A stretch of DNA of 64,000 bases. Source: Mesorhizobium koreense. Lineage in GTDB: Bacteria; Pseudomonadota; Alphaproteobacteria; Rhizobiales; Rhizobiaceae. The stretch is from contig NZ_CP134228.1 in assembly GCF_031656215.1 (NCBI RefSeq), forward strand, positions 3,491,001 to 3,555,000, given 5' to 3'. The position numbers were made by a program, and so were the translations under genes. Below the pieces are notes generated by a model that was not told the DNA's origin, did no database searches, and saw nothing but the letters and a program-made list of their open reading frames with translations. Shown here piece by piece: positions 8,820 to 17,835 of the stretch (the stretch's first letter is position 1; every line of letters begins with the position of its first letter).

Positions 8820-10196
8820 TCAGTTTGCTTTTTCCATCGTCAGGAAAGCTGCCTCCACGGCAGAAAAAATAAGGTCGCATTCGCTCTCGTTGATCGTCAG
8901 CGCCGGCGAAATAACGATGTAGTTGGCGGCGGGGCGCACCACCGCGCCGGCGTTGCGAGCCAATTCCGCAAGGCGTCGCGCCACGGAAGCGTCCACCGGG
9001 ATCCGTGCCCTCCGGTCGCTGACCAGATCGAGGCAGATCATCAATCCCTTCCCCCGCACCTCGCCGATCAGACCGAACCGTTCTTTCAGGTCCTGAAGCC
9101 TGGCAAGCAGGCGTTCACCCTGTCTGGCGGCATTGGCCGGCAGATTCTCGCGCTCGGTGATGTCGAGCACGACAAGGGCCGCGGCGCAGCCAAGCGGGTG
9201 GCCGGAATAGCTGTAGCCATGCATATGGGCGGCGCCGGATGAAGCCCCCTCCCATGCGGCGGCGATGCGCTGGCTGATCAATGTCGCGCCCAGCGGCACA
9301 TATCCGGAGGTCAGCCCTTTGGCCAGGCACATGATGTCGGGCTTAACGCCCCACATCCGGCTGCCGAACCATGCCCCGACGCGACCGAAGCCGGTGATCA
9401 CCTCGTCGGCAATCAAAAGCACATCGTACCGATCGCAAACCTCGCGAACGCGCTTCCAATAGCTCTGCGGCGGCACGATATAGCCTCCGGCGCCTTGCAC
9501 TGGTTCGGCGATAAACGCCGCCACGGTCTCTGGCCCTTGATTGAGGATTTCGCGCTCGAGAAGCCGGGCGCAGATCGCCGCCAGTTCTTCCGGATCGTTG
9601 GAAAAGGGATTGCGGTAGAGCCAAGGCGTCTCGACCTGCAGGCAGCCCGCCAGAAGAGGCTCGTAGGCTTGCCGGAAGGCAGCGTTTCCATTCAGCGACG
9701 TGCCGCCCAGATGCGTGCCGTGATAGGCATTTCTCAGCGAGATAAATTTCGTTCGCGACGCCTTTCCCGATAACTTCCAGTACTGCCGGGTGATCTTGAG
9801 CGCCGTTTCGACCGCATCGGAACCGCCGCTACCGAACAGCACCCGGGCCATGTGTTCCTGGCCGGTGAGCGTCACAAGCCGCTCGGCGAGCTCGATCGAC
9901 ACCGGCGTCGCCGTCCCATCGAACGACGGATAATAGGCGATCCGGTCGAACTGGCTGATCAACGCGGCGCGCACCTCGGGCCGGCGATGACCGACATTGA
10001 CATTGAGCAGGCCGCCGCGCGCATCGACATAGCGCTTGCCGGCGATGTCGGTGATCCAGACGCCGTCGCCGCTTGCGATAATCAACGGGTCGGCATTGGC
10101 GAATTCGGCCGGCTCCGTCATCGGATACCATTGCAAATGGGAGGCATGCTGGCGGGCCTGCTTGTCAGGCGCGGCCGTGCCGGTTGCGGTGTGCAT
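8820..10196 (-). CDS. Class III PLP aminotransferase (aspartate aminotransferase family)
   Basis: 458 residues from the ATG at 10196, which has a clear GGAGG ribosome site; the frame is open further upstream but without family similarity. Motifs: GSGGSDAVETALKITRQYW, YHGTHLGGTSL, FIAEPVQGAGGYIVPP, LLIADEVITGFGR with the PLP Asp, and CLAKGLTSGYVPLG with the catalytic lysine. This is the omega-amino acid/diamine/taurine:pyruvate aminotransferase type. It lies directly upstream of the APC permease on the same strand, and divergently from the AraC regulator, whose start is 112 bases away. A catabolic amine or amino-acid transaminase controlled by that regulator is the simplest reading. Confidence 0.88.
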   Translation of the reverse strand: MHTATGTAAPDKQARQHASHLQWYPMTEPAEFANADPLIIASGDGVWITDIAGKRYVDARGGLLNVNVGHRRPEVRAALISQFDRIAYYPSFDGTATPVSIELAERLVTLTGQEHMARVLFGSGGSDAVETALKITRQYWKLSGKASRTKFISLRNAYHGTHLGGTSLNGNAAFRQAYEPLLAGCLQVETPWLYRNPFSNDPEELAAICARLLEREILNQGPETVAAFIAEPVQGAGGYIVPPQSYWKRVREVCDRYDVLLIADEVITGFGRVGAWFGSRMWGVKPDIMCLAKGLTSGYVPLGATLISQRIAAAWEGASSGAAHMHGYSYSGHPLGCAAALVVLDITERENLPANAARQGERLLARLQDLKERFGLIGEVRGKGLMICLDLVSDRRARIPVDASVARRLAELARNAGAVVRPAANYIVISPALTINESECDLIFSAVEAAFLTMEKAN

Positions 10197-10308
10197 ATGA
10201 AAACCTCCGATGACGGAATATCCGCCACTATCCGCCCCACAGGCGCTGCAATCCTTGCAATCAGCGTCAAAATCTTGATATTTCATGCCAAAGGAAGGAG
10301 GCGCGGCG

Positions 10309-11361
10309 ATGAGCAACGTCGCGATGATCAGGTCCAGCCTGATTTCAGCCGTCGTCGCGCAAGTGGCGAAAACAGGCACGGATCCCGGCCCGTTGCTGCG
10401 CAAATACGGTTTTTCGGGCGCGACCCTCAGTAACCCTTATGCGCTGGTTCCTTTGCATCGGTTCGTGGCGCTTTGCGAGGACGCGGCATTGGTCACCGGG
10501 GACGATGCCATCGGCTTGCGCGTCGGCCAGGCGATCTCCAGCGGCCATCAGGGCCCGGCAGGCTTCATCTTCAGTGCCTCCAAAACCGTCGGCGAGGCGC
10601 TGCGTCGCTATGCGCAACTGATGGCGGCCTGGCAGGATTCGGCCCATACGGGCGTTGTCGGCTTCGGCAACGGTGCAGAAGCCTATATCTATCGCATTAC
10701 CGATGAACGCATCCGCCTGAGGCGGCAGGACGCCGAACTGACCCTGAGCACGGTGCACCAGCAGTTAAAGTCCGTTCTCGGGCGGAACTGGCGCCCGCTT
10801 GGCGTTCACTTCGAGCATGCCATGCCGGCCGACATTCGGCCCCACCGCAAGATTTTCGATGCACCCTTGAGTTTCGGCGAGCCGATCAACTGCTTGCTCG
10901 TTGCTGAAAGCGATCTTCAAAAGACACTGTCGTCGCAGGATGACAGCCTTTGGCCATTCATCGAACGGCATTTGACCGACCTGTCGAAGGAACGTCAGTC
11001 CGTCTTGTCGTTCCGCGAGCAGGTCGACAATGCCATTGTCAACCGACTGGGATTCGGCGGCGTCGGCATCGGCAGCATCAGCGCCGATCTCGGCTTGTCG
11101 ATGCGAACCCTGCAGCGACGACTGAAGGAGGAGGACCTGACGTTCGGCGCGCTTCTCCATGCGGCAAGGCGGCGCATTGCGGAAACAAGCCTGAGCAAAC
11201 CACGCAGCCGTGTCGTCGACGTTGCCAATGCGCTTGGCTATGCCGACACCGCCGTGCTCTCCCGCGCCTTCAAGCGCTGGACCGGAACGAGCCCGCGGCA
11301 ATTCGCCAAGGATGGAAAAAACCGAGCTCAGTTGTCGGACGGGAGTGTCGACCAATCCTAG
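10309..11361 (+). CDS. AraC family transcriptional regulator with arabinose-binding-like N-terminal domain
   Basis: 350 residues. The N-terminal part (about 20-210) resembles the effector domain of OruR/ArgR-like AraC regulators (PLLRKYGFS, then the YALVPLHRFVALCEDAA type motif). The C-terminal about 90 residues hold two helix-turn-helix motifs, ending VANALGYADTAVLSRAFKRW-TGTSPRQF. The ATG at 10309 has an AAGGAGG ribosome site; an earlier ATG at 10285 does not. It is transcribed away from the aminotransferase-permease pair and toward the class I/II aminotransferase, and is likely an activator of one or both upon sensing an amino acid. Confidence 0.9.
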   Translation: MSNVAMIRSSLISAVVAQVAKTGTDPGPLLRKYGFSGATLSNPYALVPLHRFVALCEDAALVTGDDAIGLRVGQAISSGHQGPAGFIFSASKTVGEALRRYAQLMAAWQDSAHTGVVGFGNGAEAYIYRITDERIRLRRQDAELTLSTVHQQLKSVLGRNWRPLGVHFEHAMPADIRPHRKIFDAPLSFGEPINCLLVAESDLQKTLSSQDDSLWPFIERHLTDLSKERQSVLSFREQVDNAIVNRLGFGGVGIGSISADLGLSMRTLQRRLKEEDLTFGALLHAARRRIAETSLSKPRSRVVDVANALGYADTAVLSRAFKRWTGTSPRQFAKDGKNRAQLSDGSVDQS

Positions 11362-11522
11362 GCATACCACCTTCTCGAATGGGCAAGCCGCCTTGCCGGA
11401 ATGACGTTTGACACCGACGCCTCATGCTGGCCAGTGGTTGATGGGATGCCGCTTTGTACGGAGGGGCATCAAGCTGGCGGCTCGAGGCCTTCGGCAGGAA
11501 ATCGACAGTTGACGGGAATCTC

Positions 11523-12692
11523 ATGACAGACTGGCCGGATCGTTTTTCAAAGCATGCCAACCGCGCGATCCCATCGGCGATCCGCGCCCTCTCCAATTTC
11601 CCACGCGCCGCCGACACCATTCCCTTCGGCCCTGGCGAGCCGGATGCGTCGCTCTTCCCAGTCGAGCAGATGCGCGACGTGCTGCGCGACATCTTCGACG
11701 ATACCGCCGCCGCACGAAGCGCCCTGCAATATGGCCCCAGCGAGGGCGATATGCTTTTGCGGCAGCGCCTGTGCTCGCATATGGCATTGAGGGGCGTGCG
11801 CTGCGAGCCCGCCAACATCCTGTTGACCAGTGGCGCACAACAGGCCCTCAACCTGGTGTCGGAAGCCTTTGTCGATCCCGACGACACCGTCCTGGTGCAG
11901 TCGCCGACATATCCCGGCGCATTGCAGGTGTTTCTGGCACATGGCGCCCGGCTGGCCGGCCTCGACGCCCGCACGGCTGCACCGTCCTTGATCTACGCCA
12001 TGTCGAACTTCCAGAATCCAACAGGCGTTTCGCTATCGCTCGGCCAGCGTCAGCACCTCGTTGCCCTCGCACATCAACTCGACACGGTGCTGATCGAGGA
12101 CGATCCCTACGAGGCCTTGCTCTATGATGGCGAAGCGTTGCCTTCATTGCTATCGATAGACGTCGGCGAGCATTCGATAGAGGACGCACGGACCCTCTAT
12201 TTCGGCACCTTCTCCAAATCCATCGCACCGGGCCTGCGCATCGGCTGGGTTGTCGGACCGGCGCTCGTCGTCGAAAAACTGGCGCTGCTGAAGCAAACAG
12301 AGGACCTGCAGGCCAATTCGCTAGCGCAGGCCGCACTGGGCAGGTTGCTCGCGCATGGTGTCGAGCCGTTTGCCCGCCCCATCCAGGTCGCCTACCGCGA
12401 GCGCCGCGAAAGGATGGCGGAAGCCCTGCGCGGCGAATTCGGCAATCGCGGTGCCTGGAGCGTGCCGCAGGGCGGCTTCTTCTTCTGGCTGACGCTGCCG
12501 ATGGAAATCGACACCGCGGCGATGCTGCGGCACGCCGCGCAACTAGGCGTGACCTATGTGCCCGGCATCGCTTTCAGCCACAGCGGCAGCGGCGCCAACA
12601 CGCTGCGCCTGAGCTTCTCCTCCGCTCAACCCGACAGGATCAGCGAAGGCGTCAGACGGCTGGCAAAAGCTTTCGACGAACACGCCAGTTGA
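11523..12692 (+). CDS. PLP-dependent class I/II aminotransferase (2-aminoadipate/Aro8-like)
   Basis: 389 residues from ATG 11523; upstream codons back to 11454 are not family-like. It has the LysN/Aro8/MocR-aminotransferase layout: FGPGEPDASLFP, QYGPSEGDMLLRQRL, SGAQQALNL, SNFQNPTGVSLS, EDDPYEALLYDG and the PLP lysine in FGTFSKSIAPGLRIGW. No N-terminal GntR domain is fused. These enzymes transaminate 2-aminoadipate, aromatic or branched amino acids to 2-oxo acids. It is the third PLP aminotransferase within 7 kb and lies next to the aromatic cluster, so an aromatic amino acid is possible as substrate. It is convergent with the aldehyde dehydrogenase gene. Confidence 0.88.
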   Translation: MTDWPDRFSKHANRAIPSAIRALSNFPRAADTIPFGPGEPDASLFPVEQMRDVLRDIFDDTAAARSALQYGPSEGDMLLRQRLCSHMALRGVRCEPANILLTSGAQQALNLVSEAFVDPDDTVLVQSPTYPGALQVFLAHGARLAGLDARTAAPSLIYAMSNFQNPTGVSLSLGQRQHLVALAHQLDTVLIEDDPYEALLYDGEALPSLLSIDVGEHSIEDARTLYFGTFSKSIAPGLRIGWVVGPALVVEKLALLKQTEDLQANSLAQAALGRLLAHGVEPFARPIQVAYRERRERMAEALRGEFGNRGAWSVPQGGFFFWLTLPMEIDTAAMLRHAAQLGVTYVPGIAFSHSGSGANTLRLSFSSAQPDRISEGVRRLAKAFDEHAS

Positions 12693-12771
12693 CCAGCGGA
12701 TAGCGGAACTGCCGCCAGTCGCATGATAGACCAGGCGGCTTGTAGATCAGGATGAGAGCGTCGTTGGCCGT

Positions 12772-14220
12772 CTAGATTGGATAGTGCCGTGCGCCGGTCT
12801 GGATCGAGATCCATCGCAGTTCGGTAAAGGCGTCGATCCCCGCGGTTCCGCCAAAACGCCCGAAGCCGGAGTTCTTGGTGCCGCCGAAAGGCATTTGCGG
12901 CTCGTCATGGACCGTAGGCCCGTTAATATGGCAGATGCCGGACTGCAACTGGGCGGCGGCCCACGTGGCCTGCCCGATATCTTCCCCGAACACCGATGCC
13001 GACAGTCCATATTCGGTATCGTTCGCGATCCGGATGGCATCCGCCAGATCGTCGGCATGAACGACGGTCGTCACCGGGCCAAAGCTTTCTTCGGCGTAGA
13101 TTCTCATCGCCGACGTTACCTTGTCGACGATCGTCGCCTGCATGACGGTGCCTTGCCGCGCGCCTTTCGAGATGATCGACGCACCATGCGTTGCGGCATC
13201 GGCGACCAGATCGTCGATCCGCTGCGCCGCGGCCTCGCTTACCATCGCGCCAAGCTGCGCTTCACCTTTTGCCGGATCTTTCGCGGACAGCGCCAGCGCG
13301 CGCGCGGAAAACTTTTCAACGAACGCCGCCGCTATTGTGCGGTCCACCACGATCCGCTCGGTCGACATGCAGATCTGCCCCTGGTTCATGAACGCGCCGA
13401 AGATCGCGGCATCCGCCGCCTTGTCGAGGTCGGCGCTTTCCAGCACCACCATCGGCGACTTGCCGCCTAGTTCAAGCAGGACGGGCTTCAGCAATGCCGC
13501 CGCCTGCAGCGCGATGATGCGGCCGACGCGCGTCGAACCGGTAAAATTGATCCTGCGCACCGATGCATGCTCGATCAGCGCGGAGATCACCGCAGGTGTA
13601 TCCTTGGCCGAGGCATGGACGACGTTGACCTGCCCTGCATCCAGCCCCGCCTCAACCAGGCACGCACCGAGCAGACCATGCACCGCCGGACAGACTTCGG
13701 AGGTCTTCAAAACCACGGTATTGCCGCAGGCCAGCGGCATGGCCATCGCCCTGGCACCAAGGATGATCGGGGCGTTCCAGGGTGCGATACCCAGGCAAAC
13801 GCCGGCAGCCTGCCTGACCGCCATCGACAAATTGCCGGGCACATTGGTCGGAATGACCTCGCCCTTGATCTGGCTCACCATGGCGGCCGCCTCGCGAAAC
13901 ATGTTGGCGCCCTCGTGAACGTTGTAACTCGCCCAGCCACGGGTCGAACCGGTCTCGGCGACCATGCGTTCGACAAAGCCGTCATGACGCGAGACAATGA
14001 CGTCCGCGACCGCGTTGAGCCGCGCGCGGCGGTCGGAGGGACCCAGGGATGCCCAGGCGGCAAAGGCGGCTTGCGCGGCATCTGCCGCTGCATTGGCGTC
14101 ATCGACACTGGCGGACGCCGCCCTCGAGGCTACCGCACCGCTGACGGGATTGACGCGATCGAACGTTTCGCAGTCATGCCGGCCACGGCTTCCGCCAATG
14201 ATCAGGTCAGGTTGAAACAT
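12772..14220 (-). CDS. NAD(P)-dependent aldehyde dehydrogenase, salicylaldehyde/vanillin dehydrogenase-like
   Basis: 482 residues from ATG 14220 (GGAGGG ribosome site). It has the ALDH catalytic set: the asparagine in APWNAPIILGAR, the glutamate in LLELGGKSPMVVL, and the nucleophilic cysteine in NQGQICMSTERIVV. The QICMSTERI form is typical of aromatic aldehyde dehydrogenases such as salicylaldehyde and vanillin dehydrogenase. The start overlaps the 3' end of the FAD hydroxylase gene by 14 bases, so it is the last gene of the VOC-FAH-hydroxylase-ALDH operon. A benzaldehyde-type product of the nearby benzoylformate-decarboxylase-like enzyme is an attractive substrate, but a ring-fission semialdehyde is also possible. 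Confidence 0.88.
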   Translation of the reverse strand: MFQPDLIIGGSRGRHDCETFDRVNPVSGAVASRAASASVDDANAAADAAQAAFAAWASLGPSDRRARLNAVADVIVSRHDGFVERMVAETGSTRGWASYNVHEGANMFREAAAMVSQIKGEVIPTNVPGNLSMAVRQAAGVCLGIAPWNAPIILGARAMAMPLACGNTVVLKTSEVCPAVHGLLGACLVEAGLDAGQVNVVHASAKDTPAVISALIEHASVRRINFTGSTRVGRIIALQAAALLKPVLLELGGKSPMVVLESADLDKAADAAIFGAFMNQGQICMSTERIVVDRTIAAAFVEKFSARALALSAKDPAKGEAQLGAMVSEAAAQRIDDLVADAATHGASIISKGARQGTVMQATIVDKVTSAMRIYAEESFGPVTTVVHADDLADAIRIANDTEYGLSASVFGEDIGQATWAAAQLQSGICHINGPTVHDEPQMPFGGTKNSGFGRFGGTAGIDAFTELRWISIQTGARHYPI

Positions 14221-15889
14221 GATGGCCCTCCTTGTTTTCCAATGCATCGCCTTCCGGCACCGTGGCGCTGCCCGCGCCGATGCTTCGGCTCGGCGTATCG
14301 CCGATTGCTATTTTTGCTGCGTGTTCCAGGATCGCGCCCAGGTCCGAAAGTGCTGCCGTCGCCGCAACATAGCGGTCCGGCCTGAGCAGGAAGGCTTGAT
14401 CCGTGTAGGCCCTGAACGCCTTGGCGCTGGTGAAGCGCGAAACATCCCGATAGACCGGAAATGCCGCCGAGACGGCGTTCATGTATTCCGGGGTTAGCCC
14501 GATGACGCGTATGCCGAGGCGCTCGAAATCCGCCGCCATATCAGCGCCGACGACGCTGTCCGGGCGTTCCGAAAAAACGATGAGGGCGGAGCCCGACCCC
14601 AGGACATCGTCGAGGCGGTGGCGCTGATGATGCTCGGACTCGACGATTGGCTGGGGAAACAGACGTCCGACCAGCATGTGGTCGCCCCCTCGCCCATCCG
14701 GCCACAGCATGCCACGGTCGAAACGCGGTTTCGGCTTGTAGCGCATCTGCGCGACATAGTCCCGGGCCGGCGGATAGACGCTCAGAATCCGGAAGCCGAG
14801 CCGCAGCAGAAAGGCCTGCAGGCGCGACGAAGGCATCATCACCTTGCCCATGCGCAAAGCCAGGCCGATCATTTGCCAGGCATGTGGCTTTCGCTCCAAC
14901 TGGTAGCTGTCGAGCAATTCATTGCACTCACGTGCTGAAGCCAGTGCGGCGGCAAGCTTCCAGGCAAGGTTGTGAGCGTCCCTGATGCCGCTGTTCATGC
15001 CCTGACCGGCGAAGGGCGGCGACAGATGAGCCGCGTCTCCAGCCAGGAAGACGCGCCCCCGACGCCACGTCTCGGCTATGCGGGCATGGAATGTGTAGAC
15101 GCGCACGCGCCTGAGCGGCGCTTCGCGATCAGGACCGACTTCCGCAAGCAGACGGCGCACGAACGGCTCGCTGGTGGCGTCCTGATCGGCCTCGTCCTTG
15201 TGCAGCATGAACTCATATCGTCGAATGCCGCGCGGGCCTGGAAGCGAGATGCATGGCCGCCCCGGATTGCAGAACACTTCCGTATGGCGAAAGCGATTTG
15301 AGGTCTTGACCAGATCGACGATCAGCCAACGTTCGGTGAATGTGGAGCCGACCATCTCGACGCCCAGCGATTTCCGAACGAAAGACCGGCCACCGTCGCA
15401 GGCAACCATCAGCTTGGCCGAGACCGACATTCCCGAACCGAGTTTGGCAGTCACCCTTGCTTCATCCTGTTCGAAGGAAACCAGTTCCTGATCGAACAGT
15501 TGAGCGACATGGCCGTACCGGCCGAGGCCTTGCCTCAGAAGGTTTTCGAGAACCGGCTGCTCGAAAGCATTGCGCTTGTCGAAACCGTATTCCCGCGACA
15601 GCGGATCAACCTTGGCGAACACGCTGCCGCCGGGAGAGATGTAGCGTGATCCATAAGCCCTTGTGGTGGCGGCCAGCACGGCGTCGGCAAGGCCGATCGC
15701 CTGCATTGCCCGCATCGATTCGTCGTCTATCGAAACGGCGCGCGGCTCGTCGACCGTCGACGCATTGCGTTCGACCAGAATGGTTGCCACGCCAAACCCA
15801 CCCAGCAGATTGGCGAGCGTCAACCCGGTCGGCCCGGCGCCGACGACCAGCACATCGGTTTCAAGACGCGGCCTGGAATCCCTTTCCAT
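14207..15889 (-). CDS. FAD-dependent aromatic monooxygenase, MhpA-like
   Basis: 560 residues, a class A flavoprotein hydroxylase (PheA/TfdB/MhpA group). The FAD-binding GxGxxG is VVGAGPTGLT near residue 16, the DG motif is VACDGGRSFVRK near residue 170, and the GD motif is GRVFLAGDAAHLSPPFAGQG followed by MNSGIRDAHNLAWKL. A C-terminal thioredoxin-like domain of about 150 residues is present, as in MhpA and phenol hydroxylase. It would hydroxylate a phenolic ring with NAD(P)H and O2 to a catechol- or hydroquinone-type ring-fission substrate. It is five bases after the FAH gene and overlaps the aldehyde dehydrogenase gene. The exact phenolic substrate is unknown. Confidence 0.87.
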   Translation of the reverse strand: MERDSRPRLETDVLVVGAGPTGLTLANLLGGFGVATILVERNASTVDEPRAVSIDDESMRAMQAIGLADAVLAATTRAYGSRYISPGGSVFAKVDPLSREYGFDKRNAFEQPVLENLLRQGLGRYGHVAQLFDQELVSFEQDEARVTAKLGSGMSVSAKLMVACDGGRSFVRKSLGVEMVGSTFTERWLIVDLVKTSNRFRHTEVFCNPGRPCISLPGPRGIRRYEFMLHKDEADQDATSEPFVRRLLAEVGPDREAPLRRVRVYTFHARIAETWRRGRVFLAGDAAHLSPPFAGQGMNSGIRDAHNLAWKLAAALASARECNELLDSYQLERKPHAWQMIGLALRMGKVMMPSSRLQAFLLRLGFRILSVYPPARDYVAQMRYKPKPRFDRGMLWPDGRGGDHMLVGRLFPQPIVESEHHQRHRLDDVLGSGSALIVFSERPDSVVGADMAADFERLGIRVIGLTPEYMNAVSAAFPVYRDVSRFTSAKAFRAYTDQAFLLRPDRYVAATAALSDLGAILEHAAKIAIGDTPSRSIGAGSATVPEGDALENKEGHHVST

Positions 15890-15894
15890 GGGGG

Positions 15895-16746
15895 TCAGAT
15901 TTCATTCTCAACGCGATTGGCGAGGCATCCGACGCCACCGATTTCGACCTCGATCAAGTCGCCCGCCTTCATGAACAGCGGCGGCTCCCTGCGGTCACCG
16001 ACACCGCCGGGAGTGCCGGTCAGGATCACGTCCCCGGCCTGCAGCGGCGTGAAGGCGGAGCAATAGGCGATGAGCCTGGGAATGGAGAAGATGAGATCGG
16101 TAAACGTCGCACTTTGGACAACCTCGCCGTTGAGGCGGGTGGTGATCGGCAAATTCGTGCAGTCGGGCACAGCATCGGCGGTCACCAGCCATGGACCAAA
16201 GGCGCCGGTGCCCGGAAAATTCTTGCCGGGCGTGAATTGGTGCGTATGCCGCTGCCAGTCGCGGATCGTCGCATCGTTGTAGCAGGAGTATCCCGCCACA
16301 TGCGCCATGGCGTCGCCTTCGGGAATGTTTCGCCCGCCACGCCCGATGACAACAGCCAGTTCGCCTTCGAAATCCAGCGCGTCGGAGGCTGTCGGCTTGC
16401 AGATGGCCTGCCCATGGGCGACCTGGGTATCGGCAAAACGGACAAACACCGAGGGATATTCCGAAACCGGACGACCCGTCTCGCGGCGATGGCTCTCATA
16501 ATTGAGGCCGATGCAGAGTATCTTGGCCGGATCAGGTATCACCGGAAGCAGGCAGACATCCGACAAAGCCAGTTCGCCGGGACGACCGGATATGAAATCG
16601 GCAATCGCACCCAGCAGATCGGCGGCGATCGCCTGCTTCAAGGTTTGGACGCCGGGAGCAAGACGTCCGGCGAGCGCGATCAGCTGACGGTCCTGCATGA
16701 CGCCAAATCCCGGTACGCCGCAGCGCGTGTAACTGATCAGTCGCAT
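15895..16746 (-). CDS. Fumarylacetoacetate hydrolase family protein
   Basis: 283 residues from ATG 16746; the frame is open to 17046 but that part lies within the VOC gene and is not family-like. The core KILCIGLNYESHRRETGRP, DFEGELAVVIGRGGRNIPE, GYSCYNDATIRDWQ and ILTGTPGGVGDRR gives the metal-binding acidic residues (E..E of the FEGELA motif and D of YND) and the family fold. Members hydrolyse C-C bonds of acylpyruvates, hydrate 2-oxopentadienoate or decarboxylate oxo-acids in aromatic degradation. Here it should process the product of ring cleavage by the adjacent VOC dioxygenase. Confidence 0.88.
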   Translation of the reverse strand: MRLISYTRCGVPGFGVMQDRQLIALAGRLAPGVQTLKQAIAADLLGAIADFISGRPGELALSDVCLLPVIPDPAKILCIGLNYESHRRETGRPVSEYPSVFVRFADTQVAHGQAICKPTASDALDFEGELAVVIGRGGRNIPEGDAMAHVAGYSCYNDATIRDWQRHTHQFTPGKNFPGTGAFGPWLVTADAVPDCTNLPITTRLNGEVVQSATFTDLIFSIPRLIAYCSAFTPLQAGDVILTGTPGGVGDRREPPLFMKAGDLIEVEIGGVGCLANRVENEI

Positions 16747-16811
16747 CGTATGATCCTGATTGCGTTTTGTTTTGTCGGTCGCGCGGTGCCCTCGCCCGCC
16801 GCATGCGGAAG

Positions 16812-17654
16812 CTAGGAGCGCAAGATCGCCTTTCCCCAAAGGTTCAGCGTGCGTGCTTCCTGGGGCCAGTTCTTCACCGGCCGGTCGTGCACCACCTCGA
16901 GCTCGGCGGAAATCTCGATCCAGTTGCCGTCGGGGTCCTCGATGAAAATGAAGAGATTGTTGCCCGGACCATGCCGCCCCGGCCCCCACATCAGCGAAAT
17001 GCCCAGCGAAGCAAACCGGTCGCACCAGTCGCGGATGACATTCCAATCACCCGCCTCATAGCTGTGGTGGTCGACGCCTTGCCGGTTGGATTTGAAGCAG
17101 GCCAGCGTATGGTGCTCGTGGTTCGAGCGCACGAAGCTGGTCGCAAGCGTTCCGTCGGCATGCAACACCCTGTCCGACAAGGCAAAACCGAGCTTGCCGT
17201 GGAAAAAGGCCTCGAAAGCTTCCACATCGAATGTTGCGAAGGTGAGGTGCTGCGTCGGGCCCTGCAGTCCCTTGCGCACGACCGTGTCGGCCTTGGCGAC
17301 GCCGAAGACGATGATCTGGTCATCGGGTCCCCTGACGGCGAACGCGCCGTCCTGGAAGTAAGGCGAAGGGTCGGCCAGAATGTCCAAGCCTTCCGACCTG
17401 GCTCGCGCTTTCAACTCTTCCAATCCGTCGGAATCCCGACAGGCCAACCCGGCATAGGACAGCTTTCGGTCGGTTCCGCGCCGCACGACGAAACGGCGGT
17501 TGGGACCGCTGCAGCGCCATTCGTCCTCGCCGGTCTGCTCAGCCACCATATCCATTGCGCTGGCATAGAAATCCGCCAGCTGGCGAGGATTCGAACTCTC
17601 GAACGCAACGTGATGCAGATAGGCTCCGGCTCGTACCGCGGTGAGGGGCATCAC
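16812..17654 (-). CDS. VOC family extradiol dioxygenase-like protein
   Basis: 280 residues with two vicinal-oxygen-chelate modules (about 10-125 and 130-260), as in 2,3-dihydroxybiphenyl 1,2-dioxygenase and catechol 2,3-dioxygenase. Likely metal ligands are the His of TQHLTFATFD, a His of VDHHSYEAG and the Glu of DGNWIEISAE, in the canonical His-His-Glu arrangement of the C-terminal module. It is first in the operon VOC-FAH-FAD hydroxylase-ALDH. An AT-rich region upstream (17660-17720) probably contains the promoter. The protein likely cleaves a catecholic ring made by the FAD hydroxylase. The substrate is not deducible. Confidence 0.87.
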   Translation of the reverse strand: MMPLTAVRAGAYLHHVAFESSNPRQLADFYASAMDMVAEQTGEDEWRCSGPNRRFVVRRGTDRKLSYAGLACRDSDGLEELKARARSEGLDILADPSPYFQDGAFAVRGPDDQIIVFGVAKADTVVRKGLQGPTQHLTFATFDVEAFEAFFHGKLGFALSDRVLHADGTLATSFVRSNHEHHTLACFKSNRQGVDHHSYEAGDWNVIRDWCDRFASLGISLMWGPGRHGPGNNLFIFIEDPDGNWIEISAELEVVHDRPVKNWPQEARTLNLWGKAILRS

Positions 17655-17659
17655 AACTC

Positions 17660-17720
17660 CAATTGGCTAAATCAGATAATTTGATATAATGCTTCATTCT
17701 GAATTATCACTATTTGATAT
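17660..17720 (-). promoter_or_regulatory. AT-rich promoter region of the VOC operon with GATAAT boxes
   Basis: The 181-base gap between the IclR gene and the VOC gene contains a strongly AT-rich stretch. It holds GATAAT at 17675-17680 and the reverse complement of GTGATAAT at 17703-17710, boxes that recur upstream of the LysR gene and of the P450 gene. They may be promoter -10 elements or IclR binding sites; the sequence alone does not decide. Confidence 0.4.
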
Positions 17721-17835
17721 TTTGGCAACAGGAAAAATGTCAAACGGGCGAATTTTCCCCGATTTGGCCCACCCTAGGCATTGCGAATTGTGATTGCTGG
17801 TGTGTCGCCAGGCTCTCGCTACAGGCGAGGGCTGG

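Noticed and set aside
15895-17046. N-terminally extended FAH protein
   Set aside because: The extension is a shadow of the VOC dioxygenase gene; the family start MRLISYTR is at 16746.
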